64,000 bases of DNA from the NCBI RefSeq assembly GCF_000739775.1, contig NZ_BBJH01000031.1:62001-126000 (forward strand), given 5' to 3'. Positions 48,583 to 56,254 of the stretch are shown here, in pieces. A program made the position numbers and the translations under genes. The DNA comes from Paraburkholderia heleia NBRC 101817 (GTDB taxonomy: Bacteria > Pseudomonadota > Gammaproteobacteria > Burkholderiales > Burkholderiaceae). The first letter of the stretch is position 1, and every line of letters begins with the position of its first letter. The notes under the pieces are model-generated. The model was not told the DNA's origin. It saw nothing but the letters and a program-made list of their open reading frames with translations, and ran no database searches.

Positions 48583-49983
48583 CTACGCGCGCTCACGCAA
48601 AAATCGCGTACTCACCCGCGAGAGATAAAACAGGAGTCCAGCACCGGCAATCAGGAGGCTCGCCATGTTGGCGAGCCAGAACCCGCGCGCGCCCGTCGCC
48701 CAGGCGGGCATCGTGCCGGTCACGTCGAAGCCCAGCGCGTAGCCGCCGCCGAGCCCCACGCCCCAGAGCGCGAGCGCATAGATGAGGGTCGGCACGACCG
48801 CGACCTTATAGGCGCGCAAAGCGAAGGCTGTGGTGATCTGCAGCGCGTCGAACACGTGATAGCAGGTGACGATGGCGACGAGCGGCATGGCCGCAACCGC
48901 CACGGAGGAGTCCGGCGTATAGCCGCCAATGATGAACGGGCGCAGCACGAACACGATCGCGCCGTAGCAGCAGGCAATTGCCACGGCCGTCGCCACGCCG
49001 TGCCGCGCGAGCGTACGCGCCTCGGCCGGGCGCTCGCCGCCCAGCGCCTGGGCGACGAGCGTCGAAGTCGCCACGCCGATCGAAAGCGGCGTCATGTAGA
49101 GCACCGCGCCGATGTTGCCGGCGATCTGATGTCCGGCGAGCGTGGTCGTGCCCATGCGCGCGATGAAGATCGCCATGAAGGTGTACGACGTCACCTCGAT
49201 CAGGTACGAAAGCCCCATCGGAATGCCGAGCTTGAGCAGCTCGGCCTGGCGTTTCCACTCGGGCCAGCAGAAGTGCCTGAAGATTTCGAACGGCGCGAAC
49301 ACGTCTACACGCGTGAGCGCGAGCGCCGCGCACAAGGCGAGCGCCCAGTTGATCGAGGTGCTCGCGAGGGCGCAGCCCGGACCGCCGAGCGCCGGCACGC
49401 CGAGGCCGCCGAAGATGAGCCACGTGTTGAGCGGCACCTTGAGCACGAGCGCGCCGACCTGCAGGAACATTACGAGGCGCGGCCGTCCCACGGCATTGGC
49501 GAGCGAGCTGTAGATACGAAAGGCCAGTGCCGCGGGCAGCCCGAACGAGAGCAGCCGCAGATAGCCGACGGTGCGCTCGCGCAGCGCCTCGGGCGCGTGC
49601 GCGAGGTCGAGCAGGGGGCCGGGAAAGTAGAGGATCGTAAATCCGATCGCCATCAGCACGAGCGCGAGCCAGAACGCCTGGCGCACCTCGAGGCCGATCT
49701 CCGTGTCCTTGCGCGCGCCATAGAGCTGCGCCGCAACGGGCTGCAGCGCGCTGAGAATGCCCGTGAGGGCGATATAGACCGAGACGTAGATCGACGAACC
49801 GAGGCCGAGCGCGGCGAGGTCGAGCGCCGAGTAGCGGCCGACCATCGCGGTGTCGATCACGCCGAACGCGATGATCGCGAGCTGGCCGATCAGCACTGGC
49901 CACGCCAGCGCGGCGATGCGCCGGACGTCGCCGGCGAGCGTCGTCGTCACCGCGGCCTCAGTCGGGACGCTTGCGCCAGACAT
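48583..49983 (-). CDS. MATE-family multidrug efflux transporter
   Basis: Inner-membrane antiporter that exports cationic drugs or metabolites using sodium or proton gradients. The 466-residue protein has about 12 transmembrane segments in two homologous halves, starting with RIAALAWPVLIGQLAIIAFGVIDTAMVGRYSALDLAALGLG, which is the MATE (NorM-like) signature. Its start lies inside the end of the glycosyltransferase gene upstream (26-bp overlap in another frame), so the two are probably cotranscribed. Substrate unknown. Confidence 0.92.
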   Translation of the reverse strand: MSGASVPTEAAVTTTLAGDVRRIAALAWPVLIGQLAIIAFGVIDTAMVGRYSALDLAALGLGSSIYVSVYIALTGILSALQPVAAQLYGARKDTEIGLEVRQAFWLALVLMAIGFTILYFPGPLLDLAHAPEALRERTVGYLRLLSFGLPAALAFRIYSSLANAVGRPRLVMFLQVGALVLKVPLNTWLIFGGLGVPALGGPGCALASTSINWALALCAALALTRVDVFAPFEIFRHFCWPEWKRQAELLKLGIPMGLSYLIEVTSYTFMAIFIARMGTTTLAGHQIAGNIGAVLYMTPLSIGVATSTLVAQALGGERPAEARTLARHGVATAVAIACCYGAIVFVLRPFIIGGYTPDSSVAVAAMPLVAIVTCYHVFDALQITTAFALRAYKVAVVPTLIYALALWGVGLGGGYALGFDVTGTMPAWATGARGFWLANMASLLIAGAGLLFYLSRVSTRFLRERA

Positions 49984-51712
49984 GCTTCTTGATAGGCGGG
50001 GTCGGACGGTCGATGCGCACGTACAGGCGGAAGCGCTCGTCGCGGTCGGCGGCGCGGCGGCCTTCCCACACGAGCTTCCACACGTAGTCCGGCATCGAGC
50101 TCGGCTCGCCGTAGTCCTGCGTATCCTGGCGCAGGATCACGTCGCAGTCCTCGTTGAACGCGAAGTGCATCTTGCCGAAGTACGCGAAGGTCGCGATCTG
50201 CGCGTCGCCGAGACGTACGGGCGAGATGCACTGATAGTCAGCGGGCAGGTGTGCGGCGATCTGCTCGGCTACATCCTTGTAGGTCCGGCTGTAGTTGACG
50301 ACCGGCAGCCACAGCGTCATGAGCAGCACCCACATGAGCGTGGTGCCGCCGCTCGAGAGCACGACGCTGCGCCACAGCACCTTCGGATGGCGCGCCACGC
50401 GCCAGCGCACGAGCGCCATCCAGCACACGGTGACGGCCACCGCGCAGACGAACGAGAGCATCTTGAACTGCGGCACGAAGCCGGGCGCGAGGCGCGCGAG
50501 ATTGCGCGCGAGCGGCGCCGGGAAACCGGTCATGCCCGCGAGCCACACGAGCCACACGAAGGTGCTGAGAATCGTGAAACTCAGCACCGCGAACCAGTCG
50601 ATCGCGTTGATCGCGCCACGCTTGAGCGTGGGCAGCGCGAAGGTCGCGAGCACCGCCAGCGCGGGCAGCACGAGCATGAAGAGCCGGTTCGATTCGTGGC
50701 TCTGCACGACCACGAGGATGAGCAGCGGCACGATCACCGACAGCGGAATCGCGATGTGCGGCTTGCGGCGCAGTCCGGCCCAGCTCACGAAGGCCCAGAT
50801 CGCGAGCGGCCATGCGGGCCAGGTGAAGAGCGGCAGGTTCTTGGCGGCGTAGCGCAGCACAAAGCCAGGCGGGCCGGCGAAGGCGTTGACGTTGGTGTGC
50901 GCCCACTGGTTGAGGAACCAGACGGCGTCGTCGGGATACAGGTGCAGCGCCAGTAGCGGCCATGAGGCCGAGACCACGAGGGCCACGGGCAGGCCCGCCA
51001 CGAGCAGCCAGCGCGAGCGCGTTTCGGGCGCGATGGCGAGCATGGCGAGCGTGCCGACGAGGAGCGCGCCCACGAGCACCGGGCCGCTCGAGAGCATCAC
51101 GACGCCGAGCGCGAGGCCCCACCAGAGGGCGCCCTGGACCGGCTTGTCGATCGCGCGCACGACGCCGTACAGCAGCATGGCGATGCCCACGAACTGCATG
51201 AGCTGCGGCGTGGTTTCGTGACCGCGCTCGGCGAGGCCGAAGCAGGCCAGCAGGACGAGCAGGGCGCCGTCGCCGAGGGTGCGGCCGTAGTCGCGCGGCT
51301 CGGGCTCGCCGCCGAACGCGTACTTGAACGGCTGCACTTCGGGGCGGCGGCCCAGCAGATACGCGCTGTACCAGACGAACGCGCACGCCAGACAGAACAG
51401 CACGCCGGTGGCGATGCGCGACGCATTGCTGGCGTCCAACCACGGTGCAAAGAGGCGAATGCAGGCGGCGCCCGGCCAGTAGCCGAGCGGACCGTTCTCG
51501 GTCACGTACTTGCCAACGAGATTGGGCAGCAGCCAGTCGTGCGAGGTGCCGCCCGCCATCGTCCACATCACGCCGAAGCCCGCCGCATCCTCGTTCTTCC
51601 ATGGGTCGCGGCCAAAGAGGCCGAACGCCGCAAAGACGATACAGATGGTCAGCAACAGCCAGCGCGGCAGGGCGCTGGTGGCGGAGGCGGTCAGTCGAAT
51701 GGCTGGCTTCAT
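49958..51712 (-). CDS. GT39/PMT-like membrane glycosyltransferase
   Basis: A 584-residue inner-membrane protein with about 11-12 hydrophobic segments and a soluble C-terminal part (about 490-584). It resembles ArnT/PMT-type lipid-linked sugar transferases: after the first helix comes GRDPWKNEDAAGFGVMWTMAGG, in the place of the acidic catalytic loop, then NGPLGYWPGAACIRLF. It differs clearly from the ArnT encoded at 24968-26671, whose loop reads PSDEGRYAEMARE. The acceptor and sugar are unknown. The ATG at 51712 directly precedes the first helix. It overlaps the MATE gene. Confidence 0.85.
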   Translation of the reverse strand: MKPAIRLTASATSALPRWLLLTICIVFAAFGLFGRDPWKNEDAAGFGVMWTMAGGTSHDWLLPNLVGKYVTENGPLGYWPGAACIRLFAPWLDASNASRIATGVLFCLACAFVWYSAYLLGRRPEVQPFKYAFGGEPEPRDYGRTLGDGALLVLLACFGLAERGHETTPQLMQFVGIAMLLYGVVRAIDKPVQGALWWGLALGVVMLSSGPVLVGALLVGTLAMLAIAPETRSRWLLVAGLPVALVVSASWPLLALHLYPDDAVWFLNQWAHTNVNAFAGPPGFVLRYAAKNLPLFTWPAWPLAIWAFVSWAGLRRKPHIAIPLSVIVPLLILVVVQSHESNRLFMLVLPALAVLATFALPTLKRGAINAIDWFAVLSFTILSTFVWLVWLAGMTGFPAPLARNLARLAPGFVPQFKMLSFVCAVAVTVCWMALVRWRVARHPKVLWRSVVLSSGGTTLMWVLLMTLWLPVVNYSRTYKDVAEQIAAHLPADYQCISPVRLGDAQIATFAYFGKMHFAFNEDCDVILRQDTQDYGEPSSMPDYVWKLVWEGRRAADRDERFRLYVRIDRPTPPIKKHVWRKRPD

Positions 51713-51956
51713 GCAGTACGAAGGGAGACGGATAAGCCGGGCGTGTTCGAGCGGGCGGCTCACACGCGCAGGTCAAGCAGGCATGCGCGGAAGACGGTAC
51801 ATCCAGCCGCGTGCCGCGGAGCAATCCGGCATTCTAGCCGGGCCGGCGACCGCGCGTCACGGCGTTAGCCGCGGGCGAATCCACGGAAACCTCTGAAAAG
51901 GGGCGGTAAGTCGCACCCGCCTGGCCGCACGGACAGCGCAACGGTGGCGCAAGCAA
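51713..51956. other. Upstream region of the GT39-like gene
   Basis: Between the GT39-like start and the rpmE2 terminator lie 244 bases with no supported gene. It should hold the promoter of the GT39-MATE pair; I see no strong -10/-35 pair on the minus strand. Confidence 0.4.
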
Positions 51957-51957
51957 C

Positions 51958-51986
51958 AAAAAAGGGCAGCGTATGCTGCCCTTTTT
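51958..51986. terminator. Bidirectional-looking terminator after rpmE2
   Basis: AAAAAGGGCAGC and GCTGCCCTTTTT form a 12-bp stem with a GTAT loop, with T-runs on either strand. It ends the minus-strand rpmE2 transcript 48 bp after its stop. Confidence 0.92.
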
Positions 51987-52033
51987 GTGCATGTTCAATG
52001 CGGGACCGGCCAGCAGCCGGTGCGGCGAGGTGC

Positions 52034-52297
52034 TTACTTGCCGGCCTTGCCCGAGGCGCGTGCGCCGAACTTCTTGTTGAACTTCTCGACACGGCCTGCC
52101 GTGTCCATGATCTTTTGCGTGCCCGTGTAGAACGGATGCGATTCCGACGACACTTCGATCTTGGCGAGGGGGTAGGTCTTGCCGTTGAATTCGGCGGTTT
52201 CGCGCGTCTGGATGGTCGAGCGGGTCACGAACCTGAAGTCGTTCGAAACGTCGATGAACAGGACTTCGCGGTAATCCGGGTGAATGCCTTCTTTCAT
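52034..52297 (-). CDS. rpmE2: 50S ribosomal protein L31 type B
   Basis: Large-subunit protein that forms a bridge between subunits. The 87-residue sequence [29 protein letters not shown] and [29 protein letters not shown] is the type B form, which lacks the zinc-binding cysteines of the type A form; no Cys is present at all. Type B copies can replace the zinc form under zinc limitation; whether this genome also has type A is not visible. It is a single-gene unit with its own terminator. Confidence 0.97.
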   Translation of the reverse strand: MKEGIHPDYREVLFIDVSNDFRFVTRSTIQTRETAEFNGKTYPLAKIEVSSESHPFYTGTQKIMDTAGRVEKFNKKFGARASGKAGK

Positions 52298-52455
52298 GGT
52301 TATTCCTTAAATCTGGCGGTAGCCAACCCGCGTGCCTGCAACACCATGTTGCCGGCTTTGCTCGCGCGAGCCACTTACCCAAGGGTCGAAAAACGACGAT
52401 TATGCCAGATAATCAGCCGGTTGGCGAATTTTTGAGGCTCCCGCGCGGCAGGTTT

Positions 52456-53292
52456 TCAGGCTGGCTGGCCGGCCAGTGCGCCCACGCGCGCCGGGTCCTG
52501 GCGGTAATAGCGCGCAAGCAGCCGGTAAAGCTCGGGATATTCCGCCTCGAACGCCTTCGGCTTGACGAAAAGGGCCTCGCTGCACACCGCGAAGAACTCC
52601 GACGGGTGATCGGCCGCATAGGGATCGATCAGCGAATCGCGCTCGAAGCGCGCCCAGCGGCGCTCCGGCACGGCGTCCACCTTGTCGCAGAACTGGTCGT
52701 AGGCGTTGTCGAATACGTCGGCCCAGGCCTGCGCGTCGAGCGGGGCGTGCCAGCGCCGATAAAGGGGCGGATGACCGTCGGCCTCGCCGTTGAGCATGTC
52801 GATCTTGTGGGCGAACTCGTGGATCACGACGTTGTACGCGTCGCTGCCATCGGTCATCTGCGCGTCTTCCCAAGAGAGGATCACGGGGCCGCCTTCCCAC
52901 GCCTCGCCACTCGCGTCGTGCTCCACCTCGTGGATCACGCCGTCTTCGTCCTCCACGGTCTTGCGGATCACGAATTCCCCTGGATAGACGACCACGCCCA
53001 CCCAGCCCTTGTAGAGGTCGAGCGAAAGGTTGAGCACCGGCAACGATGCTTGCGCGGCGATCGCCACGGTCATCGGGTCGGTTAGCTCGAGATCGTGCGC
53101 CGTGGAGAATTCCTTTTGCGCGATGAAAAGGCTCGTCAGCTCGCGCAGGCGCGCGAGGTCGGCGGCGTCGAGATGCTTGAGAAAAGGCAGGCCCGCGAGC
53201 GTGGCCTGCCAAAGCGCGTCGTCGATCGCGTAGGCGCGCAGCGCTTTTTCGCGGCGGCGCGCGTCGAACCAGTGGGAGAGTTTCGAAAGCAT
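52456..53292 (-). CDS. mtfA: MtfA-type zinc peptidase
   Basis: Cytoplasmic metallopeptidase; in E. coli MtfA binds the glucose repressor Mlc. The 278-residue protein has the zinc motif HEFAH at residues 158-162 (NVVIHEFAHKIDMLNG) and the further conserved YPGEFVIR, GGPVILSWED and PSEFFAVCSEALF segments, the last of which should supply the third zinc ligand. The ATG at 53292 matches the family start (MLSKLSHWFDARRREKAL). Whether an Mlc partner exists here is unknown. It stands alone between rpmE2 and rho. Confidence 0.93.
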   Translation of the reverse strand: MLSKLSHWFDARRREKALRAYAIDDALWQATLAGLPFLKHLDAADLARLRELTSLFIAQKEFSTAHDLELTDPMTVAIAAQASLPVLNLSLDLYKGWVGVVVYPGEFVIRKTVEDEDGVIHEVEHDASGEAWEGGPVILSWEDAQMTDGSDAYNVVIHEFAHKIDMLNGEADGHPPLYRRWHAPLDAQAWADVFDNAYDQFCDKVDAVPERRWARFERDSLIDPYAADHPSEFFAVCSEALFVKPKAFEAEYPELYRLLARYYRQDPARVGALAGQPA

Positions 53293-53521
53293 CGCTGGGT
53301 GTGTTTTCCCGTGCGTCCGGATGTCGTTCGGTCGATCTGCTTTTGCCACACGGCGAAGAACGTTATCGTCAACTGCCGGACGATGTTTTTCAAGCGAATT
53401 CGCCTTCGAGCCGCCGCGAAACCAGGCTAGCTGAGCGCCGTGCCCAGGTAGTACCAGGCCATGCAGGGCAGCAGGCTCAGCTCACCTGGAACGGCTTCTC
53501 GCGCAGCGCGCCCTGGGTAGC

Positions 53522-53549
53522 AAAACGCCCGCGAATTTGCGGGCGTTTT
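53522..53549. terminator. Terminator after rho
   Basis: AAAACGCCCGC and GCGGGCGTTTT form an 11-bp stem around a 6-nt loop, with A/T runs at both ends, so it may act in both directions. It is 26 bp past the rho stop. The region 53293-53521 holds no supported gene. Confidence 0.88.
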
Positions 53550-53574
53550 GCGGTGAATCCAGCGGGCGAGGGTC

Positions 53575-54837
53575 TTAGCCGCCGCGGCGCATCATGTCGA
53601 AGAACTCGGAGTTGTTCTTCGTCTGGCGAATCTTGTCGAGCAGGAATTCCATGGCCTCGACTTCGTCCATGTCGTGGATGAACTTGCGCAGCACCCAGAT
53701 CTTCTGGAGGATGTCCGGCTTGATCAGCAGCTCTTCGCGGCGTGTGCCCGACTTGTTCAGGTTGATCGACGGGTACACGCGCTTTTCCGCGAGACGGCGC
53801 TCGAGGTGCACTTCCATGTTGCCGGTGCCCTTGAACTCTTCGTAGATCACGTCGTCCATGCGGCTGCCGGTTTCGATCAGCGCCGTGCCGATGATGGTGA
53901 GCGAGCCGCCTTCTTCGATGTTACGTGCCGCGCCGAAGAAGCGTTTCGGACGCTGGAGCGCGTTGGCGTCCACACCGCCCGTGAGCACCTTGCCCGATGC
54001 GGGCACAACGGTGTTGTAGGCGCGCGCGAGACGCGTGATCGAGTCGAGCAGGATCACGACGTCGTGCTTCATTTCAACGAGACGCTTGGCCTTCTCGATC
54101 ACCATTTCGGCGACCTGCACGTGACGCGCAGCCGGTTCGTCGAAGGTCGAGGCGATCACTTCGCCCGCCACCGAGCGCTGCATTTCGGTCACTTCTTCCG
54201 GGCGCTCGTCGATCAGCAGCACGAACAGGACCACGTCGGGGTGGTTCTGCTTGATGGCGTGCGCGATGTGCTGGAGCATCACGGTCTTGCCGGACTTGGG
54301 CGAAGCGACCAGCAGGCCGCGCTGGCCCTTGCCGATGGGCGCAATCATGTCGATGATGCGGCCCGTCACGTTCTCCTCACCGCGCATTTCGCGCTCGAGC
54401 AGCAGCACCTTGTTCGGGTGCAGCGGCGTGAGGTTCTCGAACATGATCTTGTGCTTCGAGGCCTCCGGCGGCTGGCCGTTGACCTTGTCCACCTTCACGA
54501 GCGCGAAGTAGCGTTCGCCGTCCTTCGGCGTGCGCACTTCGCCTTCGATCGTGTCGCCGGTGTGCAGGTTGAAGCGGCGGATCTGCGACGGGCTGATATA
54601 GATATCGTCCGTGCTGGCGAGATACGAGGTTTCCGGCGAGCGCAGGAAGCCGAAGCCGTCGGGGAGCACTTCGAGCGTGCCGTCGCCGAAGATCGTTTCG
54701 CCCGTCTTGGCGCGCTTCTTGAGAATCGCGAACATGAGTTCCTGCTTGCGCAGGCGGTTCGCATTTTCGATCTCGAGGCCATTGGCCATCTCGATCAATT
54801 CGGACACGTGCAGAGACTTGAGCTCGGAAAGATGCAT
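53575..54837 (-). CDS. rho: Transcription termination factor Rho
   Basis: Hexameric RNA helicase that ends transcription at Rho-dependent sites. The 420-residue protein matches E. coli Rho (419) end to end: N-terminal [39 protein letters not shown], the cold-shock-like RNA-binding [32 protein letters not shown] near 75-110, and Walker [17 protein letters not shown] near residue 180. The ATG at 54837 is fixed by similarity; no ribosome binding site is seen before it. It follows trxA on the same strand, as in E. coli, with a 303-bp leader that contains a strong hairpin. Confidence 0.97.
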   Translation of the reverse strand: MHLSELKSLHVSELIEMANGLEIENANRLRKQELMFAILKKRAKTGETIFGDGTLEVLPDGFGFLRSPETSYLASTDDIYISPSQIRRFNLHTGDTIEGEVRTPKDGERYFALVKVDKVNGQPPEASKHKIMFENLTPLHPNKVLLLEREMRGEENVTGRIIDMIAPIGKGQRGLLVASPKSGKTVMLQHIAHAIKQNHPDVVLFVLLIDERPEEVTEMQRSVAGEVIASTFDEPAARHVQVAEMVIEKAKRLVEMKHDVVILLDSITRLARAYNTVVPASGKVLTGGVDANALQRPKRFFGAARNIEEGGSLTIIGTALIETGSRMDDVIYEEFKGTGNMEVHLERRLAEKRVYPSINLNKSGTRREELLIKPDILQKIWVLRKFIHDMDEVEAMEFLLDKIRQTKNNSEFFDMMRRGG

Positions 54838-55140
54838 ACGGAGAACCCGTCGGGGAGGAGTGCGACGAAAAGAATGGGGGAAAAGAAGCGAGCGGAACCG
54901 CTCAAGGACTTTTGGTTGAAACTTTGCTTGAAGCTTGCTTGAAACTTTTATAAGGGCGCCGGTAGACGCTTTATGAATTCTAGCATAGCACACGCCAGAA
55001 ACCGTCAGTGAAGGCCGACAGCAAGTTTCGGCGTGTTTTTATGGTGCGTGTTGTCGCGTGACAACACGCACCTTTGCGTGGCGCATCCCCTTGCTGGCCG
55101 GGCAATGCGCCCGGAAAGGAAGAAGCAGCCCGCGATGCAG
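54838..55140. other. trxA-rho intergenic leader
   Basis: These 303 bases hold the rho leader. An AT-rich stretch at about 54910-54990 (minus strand) includes a possible rho promoter, and a perfect 13-bp hairpin lies at 55043-55072. No leader peptide with a convincing start was found. The E. coli rho leader is a site of Rho autoregulation, so a similar role is possible. Confidence 0.5.
55043..55072. other. Perfect 13-bp hairpin between trxA and rho
   Basis: GGTGCGTGTTGTC pairs fully with GACAACACGCACC around a 4-nt loop. On the minus (transcribed) strand it is followed by ATAAAAAC, not a T-run, so it is not a normal intrinsic terminator. It may be an RNA processing or attenuation structure, or a protein-binding palindrome. 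Confidence 0.8.
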
Positions 55141-55467
55141 TTACAGGTGGCTGTCCAGGAACGCGGTGAGCTGCGACTTCGAAAGCGCGCCGACCTTCTG
55201 CGCCGCCACGGCGCCGTTCTTGAAGAGGATCAGCGTGGGGATGCCGCGCACGCCGAACTTCACCGGCGTCGACTGGTGCTCGTCGACGTTGATCTTCGCG
55301 ATCTGAAGGCGGTCGCCATAGTCCTTCGCGACTTCGTCGAGAATCGGCGCGATCATCTTGCACGGGCCACACCACTCGGCCCAGAAGTCCAGCAGCACGG
55401 GCTTGTCGGATTTCACGACGTCCTGTTCGAACGATGCGTCGCTGATATGCTTGATTTGTTCGCTCAT
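55141..55467 (-). CDS. trxA: Thioredoxin 1
   Basis: General protein disulfide reductase and electron donor. The 108-residue protein carries the active site [10 protein letters not shown] near residues 29-37, the cis-proline segment [11 protein letters not shown] near 75, and is otherwise a standard thioredoxin. The ATG at 55467 follows AGAGG; open frame upstream of it is not protein-like. It precedes rho on the same strand and could also serve the Bcp peroxidase encoded at 18370-18840. Confidence 0.97.
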   Translation of the reverse strand: MSEQIKHISDASFEQDVVKSDKPVLLDFWAEWCGPCKMIAPILDEVAKDYGDRLQIAKINVDEHQSTPVKFGVRGIPTLILFKNGAVAAQKVGALSKSQLTAFLDSHL

Positions 55468-55920
55468 TGTATGAATACCTCTTTCGATTCGAGGCCGAGT
55501 AAATTGCCCGCCACGATACACCAAAACTGAAAATTCATCCGGGGCCGCCTGGGCGGCCACACCGAACCCGAGTCGTACGTCCGAATTGCACGTCAGATCA
55601 CACGCCATTCGCACGCAAACCGCGTGGCCCAGCCGATTGCCGACGCCAGTGTAGCCTAAATCCCTATGCGTTGCCGACGGTGATAGTACTCGTGCCGCAA
55701 GCAGGGTTTCCGTCCTGCAGGCCACATTCGGCGGGACATCCGGGCCGAGGCGCGAACCTTTTCGCGGGACCTTTTCGTGCGATATCTTGTGCTCCTGCAC
55801 GCTATCTGGAGGCGGCGCGAGCCGTTGCAAGAGGGGATCTGCCCAAGGCGCGCAAGGGTGCATCGAGCGGCTCGGCGCGTTTTTTGCACCGCAGCAGTCG
55901 CATTGGTGCGCGACCGATGT
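55468..55920. other. Divergent region between trxA and 4.5S RNA gene
   Basis: No gene is supported in these 453 bases. On the minus strand TTGGTG, 17 bp, TACTCG just before trxA is a weak promoter candidate. Near 55918 the extended -10 box of the 4.5S RNA gene begins. Confidence 0.5.
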
Positions 55921-55926
55921 TAGAAT
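55918..55926 (+). promoter_or_regulatory. Extended -10 promoter of the 4.5S RNA gene
   Basis: TG-T-TAGAAT is an extended -10 element ending 7 bp before the first base of the predicted RNA. No clear -35 is present, which fits the extended type. Confidence 0.65.
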
Positions 55927-55933
55927 GCGCCGT

Positions 55934-56029
55934 GACGGGCCTCCTCGCATGGAGGGGCGGTCAACCTGGTCAGGTCGGGAACGAAGCAGCCACAGCCGTT
56001 TTCCGCCAGTGCCGAGGGTCAGGCTCGTC
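55934..56029 (+). ncRNA. ffs: 4.5S signal recognition particle RNA
   Basis: RNA scaffold of the signal recognition particle that binds Ffh. The apical domain is recognised by GGTCAGGTCGGGAACGAAGC followed by AGCC, the conserved Ffh-binding loops. The terminal stem pairs GACGGGCCT at the 5' end with AGGCTCGTC at the 3' end, giving a hairpin of about 96 nt. An extended -10 precedes it and a T-run (56039-56044) follows. It lies directly before dnaX, as in many proteobacteria. Confidence 0.93.
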
Positions 56030-56254
56030 ACCTTCCTCTTTTTTCTCCCCGCTTTATCCCCCAGATACGAGATTGATGCCGCGCAATTGGCTGCGTGGCG
56101 CGGTTCTTCGTTCGGCGTGTTTGTCACGTCTGCACCGGCGCTGTTTTTGTCGTCCGTCATCGTCGGCTCGCGCCATTGGGCGGCGGCCGCGAACCGGGCA
56201 TTGGCCGCCTTTTGATTCATCTGGACGCGAGGGCGTTGCTGATACAATTTCCAG

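Noticed and set aside
55043-55072. Hairpin considered as the trxA terminator
   Set aside because: On the transcribed strand it is followed by ATAAAAAC and not by a T-run, so it is listed as a structure of unknown role.
55141-56247. Long minus-strand frame joining 4.5S RNA region to trxA
   Set aside because: Only the last 108 codons are protein-like (thioredoxin); the rest crosses the SRP RNA gene and its promoter.
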